64,000 nucleotides of DNA from Aequorivita sp. (GTDB lineage: Bacteria; Bacteroidota; Bacteroidia; Flavobacteriales; Flavobacteriaceae). The stretch is taken from contig JAUYGY010000025.1 in NCBI GenBank assembly GCA_030690315.1, forward strand, positions 124,001 through 188,000, read 5' to 3'. The translations under genes were made by a program, and so were the position numbers. The stretch's first letter is position 1. Every line of letters begins with the position of its first letter. Positions 58,728-64,000 of this stretch are shown one piece after another. The notes under the pieces are model-generated. The model worked only from the letters and a program-made list of their open reading frames with translations. It ran no database searches and was not told the DNA's origin.

Positions 58728-61700
58728 TTAAAATTGTGCTTTAATGTTAAACCCATAATCCTGGGTAGTTGGCAATGAACCAGTAATATATCCTTGAGAG
58801 TTACCTGAACTTAATCCAGATTCTGGATCTGCAAAAGGAGTATTTTTATCTATGATCCAAAGGTTAGAGCCAGTTACTGTAAACTGAAGACCTGTCATAA
58901 ATGTGTTTTCAAGGAACTTTGATGGCATAGTGTAGCTAAGAGAAGCTTGACGAAGCTTTACATAACTTGCGTCATACACAAACTCAGACTGTGGATATGC
59001 AGCATAACCAAATTGACCAAATTCTGAAGCATCTACTCTCGTGGTGTTTGGAGTGCCATCTTCAAGAACCCCTGGGTTTATAAAACCACCACCATTTTCA
59101 AGTGTGTTTCTTACAGGGTTTCCTAAATCATTTATGAAATCTGTATTAGTATATAAACCTGTTGCTTCTCCGTAGTATTGATCAAGTGAGAAAACTGCTC
59201 CACCTTGTTGAACGTCAATTAAAAAGCTCATAGACCAAGACTTATAGTTTATAGTATTGGTAATACCCATTAACCAATCTGGGTTGGTATCTCCAATAAT
59301 TTCATTAGGTCCAGTTTTCAAATACTTTCCATCTGCCCCAACTACTCTATCTCCATTATCATTATAAACGTAATCAGCACCATAAATAACACCATAAGGT
59401 TGACCAAGTGCAGCGTTAATTCTCACACCACCTTGATATCTAGCAAGCTCAATAACTTCCGTTCCTTCAGGAAGCGCAAGAACCTCACTCTTATTTTTGG
59501 TATAGTTACCATTAATCATCCAGCTGAAGTTATCTGTTTTTACTGGGGTAGCGTTCAAAGTTATTTCAAAACCTTTGTTCTCAATTTCACCAGCATTCAA
59601 TAACTTTCTAGAAGAACCTGTTGCTTCAGAAATTGGCACTTGTACAATTTGATCAAGTGAATTAGTTTTATAGTAAGAAAAGTCGAAACCAATTCTGTTT
59701 TTTGCAAATCTCATTTCTAGACCTGCCTCGTAACTTTTAGTACGCTCAGGCTTTAAATTAGGATTATTTGCAATAGTAGGAACAGAAGTTCCTATATCTG
59801 TATTAATATTAAATGTATTGAATAATTTATCAAATTCTGGTCCATTACCTACTTCAGCATAGTTAACTCTTAACTTACCAAAAGTTATAGCATTTACATT
59901 AAGTAATTTACTGAATACAAAACTTGTAGATACAGATGGATAATAGAATGAACTATCATCTACAGGAAGAGTTGAGAAATGGTCTCTACGAATTGTACCA
60001 TCTAAATAAACTACATTACCAAAACCAAGAGAGGCACTTGCATAAACGCCATCTACACCAATTTTCTCAGCTTGTTCTACTACCGCAGATTTTGGAATGT
60101 CACTTACTGAGTTCTGAATTGAATAAAGCCCTGGAATTACTAATCCACCATTGGTAGAGTTAGTTAATGAGTTAAATTCATTTCTTCTAATGTTTGTACC
60201 TAAAATACCCGCTATACTTATGCTTTCTGAAATATCAGCATCAAAGTTAAACATTAAGTCATAGTTCGTTTCAGTAACTGTTAAGTCACGTCTTAAATAT
60301 CCAGAACCTACATTTGCTCTGGTAACACCGAAAGAAGTTGGAACAGATCCAACAGCTCTACGCTCTTCTTGTTGCTCATTGTAAGTATCTGTAGCAACTC
60401 TACCTGTAATATTTACCCAATCAGCCAGTTTGTAGTTTAACTCAAAGTTACCTAAGAAACGGCTTCTACTATCATTTTGGTAGTTTTCATAACGTGTCCA
60501 ATATGGGTTATCCCAATATATTGGAGTAGTACCTGGTTCAGAAGAACCTGGGTTCCATCCAATGTTTCTTTTGGTGCTATTGTATATATCCCATTGTTGT
60601 TTAATATCTACGTTAGTTTGCCACCATTGTTTAAAGTTACCAACTACGTTATCATTATAACCAGTAGAGTTACGGCCTAATGCATCAGTTTTAATATAAT
60701 TTGCAAAACCACTAGCAGTCAATTTATCAGAAAGATCGAAAGTACCACTAAAGATAAAATTATGTCTGTCTATCTGACTGTTTGGCAATAAACCAGACTG
60801 GTCCAACTTGGTATAAGACATACGGTACGATCCGTTTTCAAAACCATTTGAAATAGAGATAGAGTTTGTAAGCGTTAATGGAGTTTCAAAGAATGTAATT
60901 GCTCCATTTGGAGAGTTTACCCAAGGAGTTCTTTTAAGATAGTTTGGCGATGCAGGATCAAATGCGTCTGCCTGGTAAATTAATTGACCTTGGAATGAAG
61001 GACCATAAGATGCATCATCAAGATAATTAACAAGAACATCATTTACTCCATCACCATCAAAATCCTCATTAGTAGTAAAAGATTCTCCACCATATCCAGC
61101 TCCGTAGTTAGATTGATATTCAGCAAAAGTGCTCTTATCAACAAAACCAACTTGTGCGTTAGAGTTAATAGTCACACCCATTCCTTTAGATTTTTTACCT
61201 TTTTTAGTTGTAATGATAATTACACCACTAGCAGCACGTGAACCATAAAGTGCGGATGCAGCAGCACCTTTAAGTACGTTTACAGATTCAATATCGTCTG
61301 GATTGATGTCAGCCGCAGCATTACCATAATCATAATAGTTACCAGCAGAAGAGTTCTTTTGGTTTGCGTTATTGGTATTTCTGTTACTAATTGGCACTCC
61401 ATCCACAACAAATAATGCTTGGTTGTCACCCGTTAAAGAAGTAATACCCCTAATAACCACGTTAGTAGAACCACCAAAGTTGTTGTTTCTTCTAATTTGA
61501 AGACCCGCAACCTTACCAGAAAGACCGTTCGTAAAGTTATTTGTTTTTACAGTAGCCAAATCTTCTCCTGCTACTTGTTGCGTGGAGTAACCCAATGATT
61601 GTTTTTCACGGGAAACACCAAGTGCGGTTACAACCACCTCGTCCAAAACTGAACCAGCTTGCATTGTAACGTCTATACTATTTGAGGCCCCAACAGTAAT

Positions 61701-61946
61701 CTCCTGGGTCTCAAAACCTACATAACTATAAACAAGTGTTTGCCCTACCGCAGCATCTATGGTATAATTACCATCAAAGTCAGACTGCGTTCCAGTACTC
61801 GTACCTTGTATAATTATGTTAACTCCTGGAAGCGGCAAGCCTGTGTCATCGGCCACCGTTCCGGAAATCGTTTTTTCCTGTGCAAATGTGAGCTGCACAA
61901 CCAACACTAATAATAGTGTTAAAATTCCACTAAACTTTGTTTTCAT
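58728..61946 (-). CDS. SusC/RagA family TonB-linked outer-membrane protein
   Basis: ISGTVADDTGLPLPGVNIIIQGTSTGTQSDFDGNYTI; VVTALGVSREKQSLGYSTQQV; VLKGAAASALYGSRAASGVIIITTKKG. Confidence 0.95.
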   Translation of the reverse strand: MKTKFSGILTLLLVLVVQLTFAQEKTISGTVADDTGLPLPGVNIIIQGTSTGTQSDFDGNYTIDAAVGQTLVYSYVGFETQEITVGASNSIDVTMQAGSVLDEVVVTALGVSREKQSLGYSTQQVAGEDLATVKTNNFTNGLSGKVAGLQIRRNNNFGGSTNVVIRGITSLTGDNQALFVVDGVPISNRNTNNANQKNSSAGNYYDYGNAAADINPDDIESVNVLKGAAASALYGSRAASGVIIITTKKGKKSKGMGVTINSNAQVGFVDKSTFAEYQSNYGAGYGGESFTTNEDFDGDGVNDVLVNYLDDASYGPSFQGQLIYQADAFDPASPNYLKRTPWVNSPNGAITFFETPLTLTNSISISNGFENGSYRMSYTKLDQSGLLPNSQIDRHNFIFSGTFDLSDKLTASGFANYIKTDALGRNSTGYNDNVVGNFKQWWQTNVDIKQQWDIYNSTKRNIGWNPGSSEPGTTPIYWDNPYWTRYENYQNDSRSRFLGNFELNYKLADWVNITGRVATDTYNEQQEERRAVGSVPTSFGVTRANVGSGYLRRDLTVTETNYDLMFNFDADISESISIAGILGTNIRRNEFNSLTNSTNGGLVIPGLYSIQNSVSDIPKSAVVEQAEKIGVDGVYASASLGFGNVVYLDGTIRRDHFSTLPVDDSSFYYPSVSTSFVFSKLLNVNAITFGKLRVNYAEVGNGPEFDKLFNTFNINTDIGTSVPTIANNPNLKPERTKSYEAGLEMRFAKNRIGFDFSYYKTNSLDQIVQVPISEATGSSRKLLNAGEIENKGFEITLNATPVKTDNFSWMINGNYTKNKSEVLALPEGTEVIELARYQGGVRINAALGQPYGVIYGADYVYNDNGDRVVGADGKYLKTGPNEIIGDTNPDWLMGITNTINYKSWSMSFLIDVQQGGAVFSLDQYYGEATGLYTNTDFINDLGNPVRNTLENGGGFINPGVLEDGTPNTTRVDASEFGQFGYAAYPQSEFVYDASYVKLRQASLSYTMPSKFLENTFMTGLQFTVTGSNLWIIDKNTPFADPESGLSSGNSQGYITGSLPTTQDYGFNIKAQF

Positions 61947-62051
61947 TTTTTTGTTTGTTTGAATTAGCACATCAAAAGTGCCAATAATATCTTACAATTC
62001 CAACTTTTAATGAAAGTAGATTATTAAAAAATTAACTAAATGTTAAATTAA

Positions 62052-62061
62052 CCCCCCCCCC
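62052..62061. repeat. Homopolymeric C10 tract (G10 on the SusC coding strand)
   Basis: Direct reading: TTAACCCCCCCCCCATTG, 106 nt upstream of the SusC ATG. Confidence 0.95.
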
Positions 62062-62343
62062 ATTGTCACATTTATCGCACTGATTTTATCTAAACCCTTG
62101 ATTTTCCTAGTGTTTCAAAACACTTTAAAAAAAATTTACGCATTTTTACGATTGAAAAAAAAACTATTTATTTTCAAACACTTTATGAACAATTGGCCAA
62201 ATAAACCCAATTATCAATTTTAAGAGGTTTTAAAACGAAATTTAACAAAATTTAGAATTGTGCCGATAGAGCGTTAAATAGTTGAGGAAATGTCAATTTT
62301 TCAGGAAAATGAAACACGTTTTTATGGATTTGCAACCTCTTGA

Positions 62344-62877
62344 TTATTTAGAAGTACTTTCTCCCTTAAATTGGTGGGATGTGTTTTTGAAAAGTACATT
62401 AAAGGTCGTTAAACTACCGTAACAACGTGTTATGTATTGTTGAAGATCAATCTTATCCTGCTCTGCCAGTTCTTTGCTGGCGTTTATTTTCTGCTCCATC
62501 ACCCGAAGCCTATCGCGAAGCATTACTATTTTATGAAAAAAAGTGTCAATTGGAATTTCTTTTGAAACCAAATTTTTATCCGCTGGTTGCAAAACAATTA
62601 CACCGCCTTTCCATTTATCTGCTATGGGCACAATCTCGCTGAATCCATTCCATTTTTTCAGAATATCACGAAGGCTTTTTTCTACTTCATAAAAACTTAC
62701 GGAATCCACCTCGTCTTCGGCGGCTTCAATAATTTCAAAAGCATCGTCGGTCGCTATTGTTTCCAGTCCATTTTCAATAAATGTTACCCAATACATTTTT
62801 GAAGTAACATTTGTAACCACTCCTTTTCCGTGTTTGGGATGATTTATCCGCGAACCTATTCCTAAAATTTGTTTCAT
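62344..62877 (-). CDS. Conserved hypothetical protein with N-terminal CarD/Tudor-like beta-barrel
   Basis: ILGIGSRINHPKHGKGVVTNVTSKMYWVTFIENGLETI; remaining domain unrecognised. Confidence 0.55.
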   Translation of the reverse strand: MKQILGIGSRINHPKHGKGVVTNVTSKMYWVTFIENGLETIATDDAFEIIEAAEDEVDSVSFYEVEKSLRDILKKWNGFSEIVPIADKWKGGVIVLQPADKNLVSKEIPIDTFFHKIVMLRDRLRVMEQKINASKELAEQDKIDLQQYITRCYGSLTTFNVLFKNTSHQFKGESTSK

Positions 62878-62926
62878 GTTATATATTTATTGGGTAAAAG
62901 TAGAAAAAAGTAACTTTTTCTTAAAA

Positions 62927-62967
62927 TGAAAAACCATCCAAATTTTAAATCTGAATGGTTTTATATT
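62927..62967 (-). terminator. Terminator-like hairpin downstream of HMA gene
   Basis: AAAACCATCCAaattttaaatcTGAATGGTTTT (imperfect). Confidence 0.5.
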
Positions 62968-62978
62968 TTTTTAAAACA

Positions 62979-63338
62979 TTAATCATTTTTATGATCATCA
63001 ACTACTTGCTGATCGCGATATTTACAACAAGGGTCTATTTTTTCATACACTTCATCTTTGGCTTTAATGGCTTGTGTATCGTGACCACTATCGGCAATGC
63101 TTTGCTGGATTTTAGTCAAATCGGTTTTTTCTTCGTTATAAATAAGATTCAATTGATGGGTGTCCACATTCCAAGTTGCAGATTTTACCCCTTTTGCCTG
63201 AATGGACGCTTTTTCAATACGCTCTTTACACATCCCGCAAACGCCGTCAACTTCAATCGTGGCTTTGGCATTTTTGTTTTGGGCGAAACCAGTGGCCCCA
63301 ATCAAGAATATTCCTAAAATTGCAATTATACTTTTCAT
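62979..63338 (-). CDS. Exported heavy-metal-associated (HMA) domain protein
   Basis: Signal peptide; EVDGVCGMCKERIEKASIQAKGVKSATWNVDTHQLNL; C-terminal DPCCKYRDQQ. Confidence 0.85.
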   Translation of the reverse strand: MKSIIAILGIFLIGATGFAQNKNAKATIEVDGVCGMCKERIEKASIQAKGVKSATWNVDTHQLNLIYNEEKTDLTKIQQSIADSGHDTQAIKAKDEVYEKIDPCCKYRDQQVVDDHKND

Positions 63339-63340
63339 AA

Positions 63341-63361
63341 TTAATTGTTAATTGTTAATTG
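63341..63361. repeat. Three perfect tandem heptamers TTAATTG
   Basis: Direct reading at 63341, 63348, 63355; overlaps the stop codon of the TonB receptor gene. Confidence 0.9.
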
Positions 63362-64000
63362 ATACTATATCGTAAACCCCCATAATACGAACTTCCAAAA
63401 ATAGGTCCGTAAACATAGGTAGTGTCAAAAGTTGTTCCAAAAGGGTTATCGCTTCCCACTATTGGGTTTTTCTGTGTAACGTTTGTAATATTTTCCCCGC
63501 CCACATAGATTTCAAAGTTAGGCGAAAAAACTTTTGTAACCTGTGCATTCAATGTTGAAACACTGGGTGAGAATTCGGAAAGGCCAATCGTGTTCAAATA
63601 ACTTTCCGTGGAAGTAAACCGTTGTTCGCCCACATAATTAAAAGTTGCATCAAATTTCCAATTTCCACTTTTCGTATTTTGATGTGTTTCATACGAAGCA
63701 TTTGCAAAAAAACGATGATTGGGCGTTAACGGATTTTGTTTCTTTCCACTCAAATAAGTGGTTTCAACATCGTAAAATTTGTAAGCCAATCTCATATCAA
63801 AATGCTCAAAAGCGTTATAATTAAATTCTACCTGAAAATTATTCGAATAACTTTCGCCTTCCAAATTATAAAAATTGATTTCTGAAGGGTTTTCCCAATC
63901 CACAACTATTTGGTTTACAAAATCGGTTCTGTAAAAATCGAAAGTAATATCGGCCTTTCTATCGAAAAGATTGAAGCCCTGCATATACGAAGCTCCATAA
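63355..64000 (-). CDS. TonB-dependent receptor, C-terminal fragment (5' part outside window)
   Basis: YGASYMQGFNLFDRKADITFDFYRTDFVNQIVVDWENP; EIYVGGENITNVTQKNPIVGSDNPFGTTFDTTYVYGPIFGSSYYGGLRYSI; frame open to the window edge. Confidence 0.88.
   Translation of the reverse strand, partial: YGASYMQGFNLFDRKADITFDFYRTDFVNQIVVDWENPSEINFYNLEGESYSNNFQVEFNYNAFEHFDMRLAYKFYDVETTYLSGKKQNPLTPNHRFFANASYETHQNTKSGNWKFDATFNYVGEQRFTSTESYLNTIGLSEFSPSVSTLNAQVTKVFSPNFEIYVGGENITNVTQKNPIVGSDNPFGTTFDTTYVYGPIFGSSYYGGLRYSIN

Overview
64-kb window of a Bacteroidota chromosome, most likely Flavobacteriaceae (AT-rich, TANNTTTG-type promoters, several type IX secretion (T9SS) C-terminal sorting domains, SusC/SusD, DUF6029, GxxExxY). 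The content is mostly housekeeping: the complete nqrABCDEF operon, apbE, pruA, rsmG, purT, trkH/trkA, ubiE, fba, accD, rpsO-pnp, rpoD, rpe and bdr. Accessory-flavoured content includes T9SS-secreted proteins, an Omp28/TlpA/DUF6029 cluster, a RelE/ParE-type toxin-antitoxin pair, an ECF sigma locus, a SusCD pair and an HMA/TonB-receptor pair. No tRNA, rRNA, CRISPR array or transposase was recognised. The most interesting unexplained signal is non-coding: several families of short (7-10 bp) tandem 'word' repeats sitting exactly at gene junctions. The best example is a GxxExxY (PD-(D/E)XK-like) gene enclosed by ~46-bp inverted arms, each made of four ~10-bp TTNCACAGAG units, which looks like a self-contained cassette. 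A second family (CAGT words) interrupts the otherwise tightly packed nqr operon and recurs around the NRDE-family gene and pruA. All calls come from reading sequence and motifs; no database search was run.
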